Shown: piece after piece, positions 1-4,857 of the stretch
How the letters are laid out: each line of letters opens with the position of its first letter
Position numbering within the stretch: the stretch's first letter is position 1
NCBI GenBank assembly: GCA_017444325.1
Contig: JAFSWV010000037.1
Span: 1-11,527 of the forward strand
Reading direction: 5' to 3'
DNA from: a bacterium
Lineage (GTDB): Bacteria > Auribacterota > UBA3054
Length of the DNA stretch: 11,527 nucleotides
Program-made: the position numbers and the translations under genes
The notes under the pieces: generated by a model
What the model was told of the DNA's origin: nothing
What the model saw: the letters and a program-made list of their open reading frames with translations, nothing else
Databases searched by the model: none

Positions 1-297
1 CTTGTCGCCGAACTTCTTGCCCATGACTTTCTCCATCTTGGCGACGGCGTCTTTGACTTGGCCAGCCAGGCAGGAGGGGTACTTGCCCTTGTTTTCGAAA
101 TAAGCGGTGCAGCATTCAGTCGTGACAGTGAAACCGCCGGGGACGGGCAGGCCGATGGAGCACATTTCCGCCAGGTTGGCGCCTTTGCCGCCCAGCAAAT
201 TCTTCATGTCTTTGTTGCCTTCCGCCTTGCCGGCGCCGAAAGTATAGACGTACTTCGGGCACTTCTTAGCGGAAGCAGCTTTTTTGGTGGTAGCCAT
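1..297 (-). CDS. ppdK: pyruvate,phosphate dikinase, N-terminal part (runs off the window)
   Basis: The first 99 residues of pyruvate,phosphate dikinase are visible. This cytosolic enzyme interconverts pyruvate, ATP and phosphate with phosphoenolpyruvate, AMP and pyrophosphate. Diagnostic N-terminal nucleotide-binding motifs are YVYTFGAGKAEGN (about residues 16-28), LLGGKGANLAEM (about 34-45) and GLPVPGGFTVTTECC (about 49-63), all typical of PPDK rather than PEP synthase. The ATG at 297 follows an AAGGAAA ribosome-binding site (about 301-307 on the complement), which fixes the start. A Lys/Ala-rich tail of about 12 residues precedes the conserved core. The remaining roughly 800 residues lie beyond base 1. 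It is divergent from the secreted-protein gene at 465. PPDK is common in anaerobes that run PPi-dependent glycolysis. Confidence 0.95.
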   Translation of the reverse strand, partial: MATTKKAASAKKCPKYVYTFGAGKAEGNKDMKNLLGGKGANLAEMCSIGLPVPGGFTVTTECCTAYFENKGKYPSCLAGQVKDAVAKMEKVMGKKFGDK

Positions 298-354
298 AAT
301 TTTCCTTTGTAAAGGTTAATTTAAGGTTGATTGATAAAAAAATATTATTAAGAA

Positions 355-383
355 ATGATATCAAAAAGCCCCGATTAAAACAA
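355..383 (-). promoter_or_regulatory. weak candidate promoter for ppdK
   Basis: On the minus strand TTGTTT (378-383) is followed after 17 nt by TATCAT (355-360). The -10 matches 5/6 of the sigma-70 consensus but the -35 only 3/6. The stretch between here and the ppdK start is very AT-rich. An inverted repeat TTGATA (331-336) / TATCAA (359-364) overlaps the -10 and could be a regulator site, though in such AT-rich DNA it may be chance. Confidence 0.25.
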
Positions 384-406
384 TGAGTGTAACCCAACCG
401 TCCGCT

Positions 407-434
407 TTATCAGAAACCTGATTTTTGATAACAT
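407..434 (+). promoter_or_regulatory. weak candidate promoter for the secreted-protein gene
   Basis: TTATCA (407-412) and TAACAT (429-434) are separated by 16 nt, each matching 4/6 of the sigma-70 consensus. This places transcription start about 25 nt before the ATG at 465. A small perfect hairpin ATCAG-AAAC-CTGAT (409-422) lies within it. Apart from these promoter elements I see nothing gene-like in 298-464. Confidence 0.22.
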
Positions 435-464
435 TAATAGGAATCAAACCAAAGGACAGTTTCT

Positions 465-1097
465 ATGAAAAAAATCTTTTTGCTCCTCGTTCTGATGTCT
501 TTTTCATCCGCGCTGCTGGCCGATCTTGACGATTTCGCCGATTACCTTGAATTCTCAAAGTGCAAGCAGACGATCAACCTTAAGGCTGACGTCTCCGGCA
601 AAGTCTGGAAAGCCATAAGCGAAGGCGACAACTTTTACCTTTATGTCAGCGAGGTCGGACCCATCCTCGACGCCGTCTGGCACGGGAATAAGATCACCAA
701 GAAGGGCGACGATTTCCAGGTGACCTACACCCCGAAGAACGGGAAACTCATCTACAAGCTGAACGGACCCAAGACCGGCTTCGCCTTCACTTGCGACTCC
801 CTTCAGGACGAGTATGTCGTCGATCCTGAGAAAGAGACCGTCTCCATGAGCGGAACAGTCTCCTACGGCCCGCCCGAAGATGCCGACCTTTACAATTTCA
901 AGGCTTCATACAATGAAATCAACGTCCATTCCTTCCCGCTGACCAAAAAAGGCAAAAACTACGTCTACAAGGGAGAAATGGACTTCAACACCTTCAATAT
1001 CAAGGTGTGCGCCAACGGCAAGGCGACCGTGAAGATCAGCGGTCCGTGTCCTTTGAAGCTTTTCTGCCAGGTCTTCTACGAAGAAGATTATCGTTGA
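465..1097 (+). CDS. secreted protein of unknown function, 210 aa
   Basis: I do not recognise the family. The protein starts with a classical signal peptide: a Lys-Lys N-terminus, a hydrophobic core (residues 4-16) and a likely signal peptidase I site after the Ala at 19 (SALLA|D). The mature part is about 190 residues. It is rich in short alternating polar/hydrophobic stretches suggesting beta structure, and carries five cysteines (33, 110, 182, 195, 201) that could form disulfides in the periplasm. There is no lipobox and no helix after the signal peptide, so it is probably soluble and periplasmic or secreted. The ATG has a good ribosome-binding site, AAAGGA at 451-456, 8 nt upstream. It is a single-gene unit, ending 3 bp before the end of the convergent nfo gene. 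Confidence 0.8.
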   Translation: MKKIFLLLVLMSFSSALLADLDDFADYLEFSKCKQTINLKADVSGKVWKAISEGDNFYLYVSEVGPILDAVWHGNKITKKGDDFQVTYTPKNGKLIYKLNGPKTGFAFTCDSLQDEYVVDPEKETVSMSGTVSYGPPEDADLYNFKASYNEINVHSFPLTKKGKNYVYKGEMDFNTFNIKVCANGKATVKISGPCPLKLFCQVFYEEDYR

Positions 1098-1100
1098 CAC

Positions 1101-1925
1101 TTACAGAGAACGCAGCAAAGCGATCTCGCGGCCGTAGCCCTCGAGATCCTGGGGCGTCTCCAAAAAGAAAGGCAGCTCTTTAAGAGCCGGGTTGTTTACT
1201 ATCGCCCGGAAGGTCTCCATTCCCAGCGTTCCCTCGCCTATGGGCGCGTGGCGGTCCTTGTGCGAACCGAGGGGGTTTTTGCTGTCGTTGATATGCACGG
1301 CCCGCAAACGTTCGAGGCCGATAACTGAATCAAATTGTTTTAGAACGCCATCCAGATCCCCTATGATGTCGTAGCCCGCATCGCTGACGTGGCAGGTGTC
1401 CAGGCAGACGCCCAGTTTTTCTTTCACTTCAGCGCGGTCTATTATCGCCCGCAGTTCCTCAAAGCGCGAGCCCACCTCGCTGCCTTTGCCGGCCATCGTT
1501 TCCAGCATAACGAAGGTGGACTGCTCAGGTTTCAGGATCTTGTTCAGGAATTCCGCTATCAATTCGATGCCTTTCTCTATCCCCTGCCCTACGTGGCTGC
1601 CGGGATGGAAAACGTATAGGCTTCCGGGAACGCCCTCCAGTCTTTCCATATCGTCCGCCATGACGCGGAAAGCAAAATCCCTGACAGCAGGATCTGCTGA
1701 GCAGGGATTCAAAGTATAGGGAGCGTGGGCCAGAATATCAGTTATTCCGGCCCCCTCCCTTTCGCTGACAAACTTCCTCTCGTCTTCAAGATCCCTCGCT
1801 TTGGCGCTGCCGCCCCGGGGATTCCTGGTGAAGAACTGGAAGGTCGAGGCCTTGATGGAGACGGCGTCCCCAAGCATGGCCATGTACCCTCCCGCGGAGG
1901 AAAGATGACAGCCTATTTTCAGCAT
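1101..1925 (-). CDS. nfo: deoxyribonuclease IV / AP endonuclease (endonuclease IV)
   Basis: This is a 274-residue endonuclease IV, the trinuclear-zinc TIM-barrel enzyme that cleaves DNA 5' to abasic sites during base-excision repair. All nine expected metal ligands can be placed by motif: H67 (HAPYTLN), H107 (FHPGSHVG), E142 (LETMAGKGSEVG), D176 and H179 (LDTCHVSDAGYD), H211 (HINDSK), D224 and H226 (DRHAPIGEG) and E256 (FLETP). The length matches the bacterial family (about 280 aa). Its ATG shares one base with the stop of the upstream PDZ-lipoprotein gene (TAATG), and there is no strong separate ribosome-binding site, so translation is probably coupled. The product is cytosolic although the two upstream genes encode lipoproteins. 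Confidence 0.96.
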   Translation of the reverse strand: MLKIGCHLSSAGGYMAMLGDAVSIKASTFQFFTRNPRGGSAKARDLEDERKFVSEREGAGITDILAHAPYTLNPCSADPAVRDFAFRVMADDMERLEGVPGSLYVFHPGSHVGQGIEKGIELIAEFLNKILKPEQSTFVMLETMAGKGSEVGSRFEELRAIIDRAEVKEKLGVCLDTCHVSDAGYDIIGDLDGVLKQFDSVIGLERLRAVHINDSKNPLGSHKDRHAPIGEGTLGMETFRAIVNNPALKELPFFLETPQDLEGYGREIALLRSL

Positions 1926-2602
1926 TACATGACAGGGTCGAGTTTGACGATAGTGTCAACGCTCTGGCCGTTTCTTAAAACGGTGACGGTCACGGTCTTG
2001 CCGCTGTACTTGGTGATGGCGTCGCGGAAGATCTGCAAACTCGCCATCTGCTGGCCGTTGACGTAGGTGATGATGTCGCCCACTCTCACGTCGCCCTTGA
2101 AGCCCGCGCCGTTGGGAAGAATGGCCGTGACAAGGATGCCGTTCACGCCGTACTTGGTCGCTTCCTCATCCGTTAAGCTGCGGCATTCGCCGCCCAGTCT
2201 GGGAGTGTATTCGCTCTTCTGCCAGAAGATCGCGCGGTATTCGTAAAGATCGACCTTGTGCGATTCTTTCTCGTGCAGGGTGCTGACTTTCTTGACGGTA
2301 TAGGTGACGATGTCGGCTTTGACTTCCACAGCCTTTTCATAAAGCTCGCTGAGGTTATCTTTCATGAAGCTCTTGTCATATGTGAAAGCCGCGTGTCCGA
2401 TCGGGTCGTAGCCTTTGCCGGTGTAGATGCGGTACAAAAGCTCGTCGCTCGCTTCTTCGCAGTCGATAAGTTCCGGATGGTCCGCGGTCTTGCCGACATG
2501 CGTAGGACTGTTCTGGGAGCGGTAATAATAGTCGTTGTAGGGGCTGTAGGAGCAGGCGGAAACCAAGACCGCCGTGCAGAGCAGAAGTAAGATGTTTTTC
2601 AC
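1925..2602 (-). CDS. lipoprotein with C-terminal PDZ domain
   Basis: A 225-residue envelope lipoprotein. The hydrophobic signal ends in the lipobox LVSAC, with the lipidated cysteine at 17. A Tyr/Asn/Ser-rich linker follows, then a domain of about 100 residues that I cannot name (48-140) with two cysteines (48 and 140). A PDZ domain occupies about 145-222: GILV at 155-158 is in the position of the peptide carboxylate-binding loop and VGDIITYVNGQ (174-184) is the typical PDZ core. PDZ domains bind peptide C-termini; no protease domain is attached, so it is probably an adaptor or scaffold. The start is GTG at 2602, required to include the full signal peptide; its ribosome-binding site is weak. 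It lies 30 bp after the TIM-barrel lipoprotein gene and overlaps nfo by one base. Confidence 0.85.
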   Translation of the reverse strand: MKNILLLLCTAVLVSACSYSPYNDYYYRSQNSPTHVGKTADHPELIDCEEASDELLYRIYTGKGYDPIGHAAFTYDKSFMKDNLSELYEKAVEVKADIVTYTVKKVSTLHEKESHKVDLYEYRAIFWQKSEYTPRLGGECRSLTDEEATKYGVNGILVTAILPNGAGFKGDVRVGDIITYVNGQQMASLQIFRDAITKYSGKTVTVTVLRNGQSVDTIVKLDPVM

Positions 2603-2632
2603 GAATTTGTTCTTAATTGTTGATTAATTGAT

Positions 2633-3550
2633 TCAAAGTTTCTTGAAGGCTTTTCTGACGTTCTTTATGCTCTTCTTAGCGCACTCTAAAGTCGTCTTTC
2701 CCTCGCTGGGTTCGTCCTGTTCGACTATCACCCACTTGGTGCCGCTCTCTTTGGCGGCTTTCAGCATATCGACGAGGTCAAGCTTGCCGTCGCCCAGGGG
2801 ACGATACTCGAAAGTCTCGCTCTTATCCCCGCCTTTGTCTTCCTTGCCGATCAGAGCGTACATATTGCCGCCCGGCGTTCCGACATAATCCTTGAAGTGC
2901 ACGATTTTGCAGATGCCCTTGTGCTCTCTTAAGAACGCGCTGGGATCGGTCCCGGCCACGTGGCACCAGCAGGTGTCCAGTTCAGGCTGCAGAACGTCCT
3001 TGCCGGCATCGTCCAGAAGAACGTCGAAGAGGTCCTTACCGTTGATCTTTTCAAATTCAAAATCGTGGCTGTGGTAGAGCAGCTGGATCCCCTCTTTCTT
3101 ACAGGCAAGGGAGATCTTCCTCAGGTCGTCAAGGTAGAAGTTGTAACCGGGAGCCAAAGGCAGCTCCATCTTGCGGTCAGCCCAGGGGAGAGCGATGTAT
3201 TTGCAGCCAAGGGAGGCGTAGAGCTTCGCCTGGCCTTCAGGGTCCTTCAGCAATTCATCCTTGCCAACATGGGCGGAGATGATCTTAAGACCGTTCTTGT
3301 CGCAGAGCTTTTTGAAATCTTCCGGGCTGTACTGATAGAAGCCCGCCAGTTCCACGCCGTCGTAGCCCATTTCGCCAAGCGCTTTCAGAACGCCTTCCAG
3401 GTCTTTTTCGCAGTCTCCTCTCAGAGAGTAGAGCTGGATGCCGACCTTAAAGGGAGCCGGAGAAGCGGCAGCCTTATCCTCGCTCTTGGGAGCGCTCTTG
3501 CAGGCGGTCAAAACAACTATCGCCAGCACAAAAAGAAGTAGTTTTTTCAT
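2633..3550 (-). CDS. lipoprotein sugar phosphate isomerase/epimerase-like TIM barrel
   Basis: A 305-residue member of the xylose-isomerase-like TIM-barrel family (AP endonuclease 2 superfamily), which includes sugar isomerases, epimerases and inositol-catabolism enzymes. The signal peptide ends in the lipobox VLTAC (lipidated Cys17), followed by a Ser/Ala/Pro/Lys linker to about 33, so the barrel should be tethered outside the cytoplasm. Probable metal and active-site positions are H94 (SAHV), H160/H162 (YHSHDFE), E190 (PELDTCW), H218 (VHFKD) and E277 (IVEQDEP). The IQLYSLRGDCEKDL opening is typical of the family. A compact insert at about 224-248 (Gly/Lys-rich) is absent from the cytosolic paralogue at 6408-7175. 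Substrate is unknown. There is little ribosome-binding sequence before the ATG. It heads a likely operon with the PDZ lipoprotein and nfo. Confidence 0.88.
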   Translation of the reverse strand: MKKLLLFVLAIVVLTACKSAPKSEDKAAASPAPFKVGIQLYSLRGDCEKDLEGVLKALGEMGYDGVELAGFYQYSPEDFKKLCDKNGLKIISAHVGKDELLKDPEGQAKLYASLGCKYIALPWADRKMELPLAPGYNFYLDDLRKISLACKKEGIQLLYHSHDFEFEKINGKDLFDVLLDDAGKDVLQPELDTCWCHVAGTDPSAFLREHKGICKIVHFKDYVGTPGGNMYALIGKEDKGGDKSETFEYRPLGDGKLDLVDMLKAAKESGTKWVIVEQDEPSEGKTTLECAKKSIKNVRKAFKKL

Positions 3551-3579
3551 ATTAAGTTATTTATTTAATTGGTTATCCT

Positions 3580-3608
3580 AATATAATACCAAAAATGTTA
3601 CCTCCCAA
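3580..3608 (-). promoter_or_regulatory. candidate promoter for the TIM-barrel lipoprotein operon
   Basis: On the minus strand TTGGGA (3603-3608) and TATATT (3580-3585) are separated by 17 nt, 4/6 and 5/6 matches to sigma-70 consensus, giving a leader of roughly 20 nt before the ATG at 3550. The -35 sits in the outer edge of the palindrome at 3606-3701, so the palindrome could influence this promoter. Alternatively the operon is read from the strong promoter at 4060-4088 through the terminator. Confidence 0.3.
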
Positions 3609-3701
3609 GGCGCGGCGCATACCCCCAAGCGAACTCACGGAGGACGCAAATCAAGGCCAAGCGCGCGTAGTCCGTGAGCAGGGGGTGTGCGCCGAGCCTT
3701 G
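3606..3701. repeat. large imperfect palindrome (possible dispersed repeat)
   Basis: The arms 3606-3647 and 3665-3701 pair over most of their length. CAAGG pairs with CCTTG at the base; CGCGGCGCA pairs with TGCGCCGAG with one mismatch; a wobble pair and A-T follow; then five C pair with five G; after an asymmetric internal bulge CTCACGGA pairs perfectly with TCCGTGAG; the tip ACGC pairs with GCGT. The loop is about 17 nt. A further inverted pair TTACC (3598-3602) / GGTAA (3712-3716) flanks it. Its GC content is well above the AT-rich DNA on either side. It has no coding signals. It could be a REP/MITE-like dispersed element or a structured RNA; only a genome-wide copy count can tell. Confidence 0.7.
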
Positions 3702-3714
3702 CGACACTATTGGT

Positions 3715-3742
3715 AAAAAAAAAGCCTCCCGAATCGGGAGGC
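3715..3742 (-). terminator. strong intrinsic terminator of the structured-RNA unit
   Basis: On the minus strand an 8-bp perfect GC-rich stem (GCCTCCCG / CGGGAGGC, plus positions 3724-3731 and 3735-3742) with a 3-nt loop is followed by nine T residues (3715-3723 on the complement), a textbook rho-independent terminator. It lies 15 nt after the stop of the 16-codon ORF at 3758-3808. Its 5' arm plus flanks can pair with an upstream segment (3874-3884). Confidence 0.93.
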
Positions 3743-3757
3743 CCACTTTCATCAATA

Positions 3758-3808
3758 TCAGAAGTTGACCTGAAGTCCGCCGCTGATAACAACAGTTTCG
3801 TTATTCAT
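3758..3808 (-). CDS. possible 16-residue peptide ORF
   Basis: A 16-codon ORF encodes MNNETVVISGGLQVNF. It starts with ATG 9 nt after AAGGGG (3818-3823 on the complement) and ends just before the terminator, so it is placed like a translated ORF at the end of the transcript. The peptide alternates hydrophobic residues and ends in Phe, resembling the last beta-strand of an outer-membrane barrel; it also has a Gly-Gly that resembles a double-glycine processing site. It may be a real peptide, a leader peptide, a remnant of a lost barrel protein, or chance. Confidence 0.4.
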   Translation of the reverse strand: MNNETVVISGGLQVNF

Positions 3809-3873
3809 AATATGTGTCCCCTTTTCAATAACGCTCGCTCAATGATCCTTTGGTCACTTACTTTCCCCTATCG

Positions 3874-3884
3874 GGGCCTCCCGA
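3874..3884 (-). promoter_or_regulatory. candidate antiterminator segment
   Basis: In the RNA this 11-nt segment reads TCGGGAGGCCC, perfectly complementary to GGGCCTCCCGA, which is the 5' arm of the terminator with flanking bases (3734-3744). It also repeats nine nt of the terminator's 3' arm, so it could replace that arm and prevent terminator formation. The segment can also take part in two local hairpins (with 3865-3868 and with 3899-3903), giving mutually exclusive folds as expected of an attenuator. Confidence 0.5.
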
Positions 3885-3930
3885 CCGCCGGAACGCTTCG
3901 GTCGCGTTAATGGCTGGGCTACGAGACTTT

Positions 3931-3996
3931 TTAGTCTCTCTTTATATCTTGCAGTTCACCCTTGATGGCATCCCACGGCCAGATTCTAGCTGACAC
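3931..3996 (-). CDS. possible 21-residue leader peptide ORF (GTG start)
   Basis: A 21-codon ORF starts with GTG at 3996, four nt after the GGAGG core of a ribosome-binding sequence fully complementary to the 16S 3' end (3997-4008), the strongest such site in the window. The peptide contains a Trp-Pro-Trp-Asp run (residues 6-9) and a charged C-terminal half ending in KRD. Its TAA lies within the perfect hairpin at 3923-3938, so a ribosome reaching the stop would disturb that hairpin. An overlapping ATG (3996-3998) would give an 18-residue peptide but leaves only 2 nt after GGAGG. The unusual codon content and overlap with RNA helices fit a regulatory leader peptide, but coding is unproven. Confidence 0.4.
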   Translation of the reverse strand: MSARIWPWDAIKGELQDIKRD

Positions 3997-4008
3997 ATCA
4001 CCTCCTTT
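3997..4008 (-). promoter_or_regulatory. extended Shine-Dalgarno sequence
   Basis: The RNA reads AAAGGAGGTGAT, all 12 nt complementary to the usual bacterial 16S rRNA 3' end. Most genes here have only 4-6 nt matches. It lies in the unpaired part of the helix closed by 4021-4028 with 3967-3974, so it should be accessible. It precedes the GTG-started 21-codon ORF. Confidence 0.7.
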
Positions 4009-4059
4009 TTTGCCTAAATAGAGATGCCTGAGTGCAATTGCCTATTTGATTGTCTTTTT

Positions 4060-4088
4060 ATTCTATCCTATTGATTTCCTGATGTCAA
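4060..4088 (-). promoter_or_regulatory. near-consensus sigma-70 promoter of the structured RNA
   Basis: On the minus strand TTGACA (4083-4088, 6/6) and TAGAAT (4060-4065, 5/6) are separated by exactly 17 nt, and the region downstream is AT-rich. Predicted start of transcription is near 4053. The -35 overlaps the psd stop codon. It is the best promoter match in the window, pointing to a strongly expressed transcript in the otherwise gene-poor stretch 3551-4084. Confidence 0.8.
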
Positions 4089-4855
4089 CCCTTGAAGCCG
4101 GCGAGAGGTTCGCCTAGCTTGATCTTAAGACCGTCCCTGACTTTCCCGTCGAACTGGAAGCGGTCTTTTTCAAAAGCTATGACAACGGTGGAGCCGAACT
4201 CGAAGGCCGCGATCTCGCAGCCTCTTTTCGCTTCATAAGGCTCGCCTTCAGTAAACTTCGTAGCAATGTTGCCGACGTTAAGGGCGCCGACCGCGGCCAT
4301 AAGGAAGCGGCCTCTTCCGGTGTCGAACTCCATCACTTCTCTTTGGTTGGTCACGAAGACGTCGGGATGTTTCTTAACATAGCTTGGGAAGACGGGCTTC
4401 TTAGCGCCGGGCTCAAGTTTGGAATAGATGAGTTTGGCGTCCGTCGGCGCGTAGATGCGGTGGAAGTCGGCGGGCGAAAGGTACAAAACGGCGTAGAGAC
4501 CGCCCTCGTAGATCGAGCAATCCTTTTTTGCAAGATCCGTTAACCGGCAGGACTCCCCTTTCACGACCATGAATTCATCCGCGCTTACGGTCCCTATCTG
4601 GGAAACGAGCGATTCCGTCGGCGTCAGAAGCTTGTTGACGTCGGGATCGAGAGGACGCACTTCCGGCTTCGGCTCTCTCAGGAAAAAATCCAGAAGCGTC
4701 GGGAAGCCGCCTTCCGGAACGATTGCCTGGGATTCGTCGATAGCGTAGGCGCTGCGAAAACGGCTGATGAGAAAACGCCACCGCCTGGTCGCAAACCAGC
4801 GGAAGATCTTTCCGCAGAGTTTGGCAGGGATTAAGGAAGCGAGAAACACTTTCAC
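4085..4855 (-). CDS. psd: phosphatidylserine decarboxylase homologue with altered triad residues
   Basis: Psd converts phosphatidylserine to phosphatidylethanolamine at the inner membrane and self-cleaves at an LGST motif to form its pyruvoyl cofactor. This 256-residue protein aligns over the family core: the basic N-terminal amphipathic stretch, LLDFFLREPKPEVRPLD (54-70), YLSPADFHRIY (125-135), VGALNVGNI (189-197) and the cleavage-site equivalent FGST (220-223, Ser222). Set against my memory of the E. coli enzyme, the triad Asp is Glu81 and the triad His (second His of the HRVH motif) is Tyr135, while the decarboxylation His is kept (H132). The GTG at 4855 is chosen because GAGGAG lies 6 nt upstream and it follows the truA stop by 2 bp; an in-frame longer reading would overlap truA by 88 bp. 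Family membership is clear; activity and self-processing are uncertain. Confidence 0.85.
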   Translation of the reverse strand: MKVFLASLIPAKLCGKIFRWFATRRWRFLISRFRSAYAIDESQAIVPEGGFPTLLDFFLREPKPEVRPLDPDVNKLLTPTESLVSQIGTVSADEFMVVKGESCRLTDLAKKDCSIYEGGLYAVLYLSPADFHRIYAPTDAKLIYSKLEPGAKKPVFPSYVKKHPDVFVTNQREVMEFDTGRGRFLMAAVGALNVGNIATKFTEGEPYEAKRGCEIAAFEFGSTVVIAFEKDRFQFDGKVRDGLKIKLGEPLAGFKG

Positions 4856-4857
4856 AG

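Larger units (their letters stand above)
3715..4053 (-). ncRNA. putative structured RNA / attenuator-like leader, about 340 nt
   Basis: The transcript is bounded by the promoter at 4060-4088 and the terminator at 3715-3742 and contains no normal-sized ORF. Visible helices, given in plus positions: an 8-bp stem 4021-4028 with 3967-3974 (one G-U) enclosing the ribosome-binding sequence; a 5-bp hairpin 3990-3994 with 3978-3982 (one G-U); a perfect 6-bp hairpin with A4 loop, 3933-3938 with 3923-3928; alternative hairpins 3904-3908 with 3892-3896, or 3899-3903 with 3883-3887; a 4-bp hairpin 3873-3876 with 3865-3868. Segment 3874-3884 can instead pair with the terminator. I do not recognise it as a known riboswitch, tmRNA, 6S, RNase P or SRP RNA. 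It could be a cis-acting leader of the lipoprotein operon downstream or a stand-alone RNA. Confidence 0.6.

Noticed and set aside
58..312. An 84-codon plus-strand reading frame
   Set aside because: It is the antisense shadow of ppdK, whose conserved motifs are on the minus strand.
3606..3701. Integron attC site
   Set aside because: The end boxes expected for attC (GTTRRRY and its complement) are missing, and there is no integrase or cassette array.
3598..3792. A 64-codon minus-strand reading frame across the terminator and palindrome
   Set aside because: It runs through the poly-U terminator and both palindrome arms, has no ribosome-binding site, and its sequence is what the repeat itself would give in translation.
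3674..3910. A 78-codon plus-strand reading frame in the same stretch
   Set aside because: It is antisense to the structured RNA and covers its helices; no ribosome-binding site or protein-like composition.
3923..3938. The perfect hairpin as a second terminator
   Set aside because: On neither strand is it followed by a proper T-tract: in the minus-strand RNA it is followed by GTAGCCC, and on the plus strand by TCTTTATATC. It is better read as an internal helix.
3715..4053. tmRNA, RNase P RNA, 6S or SRP RNA, or a group I/II intron
   Set aside because: None of their conserved motifs (tRNA-like ends, the RNase P core, the SRP tetraloop, intron domain V) can be found.
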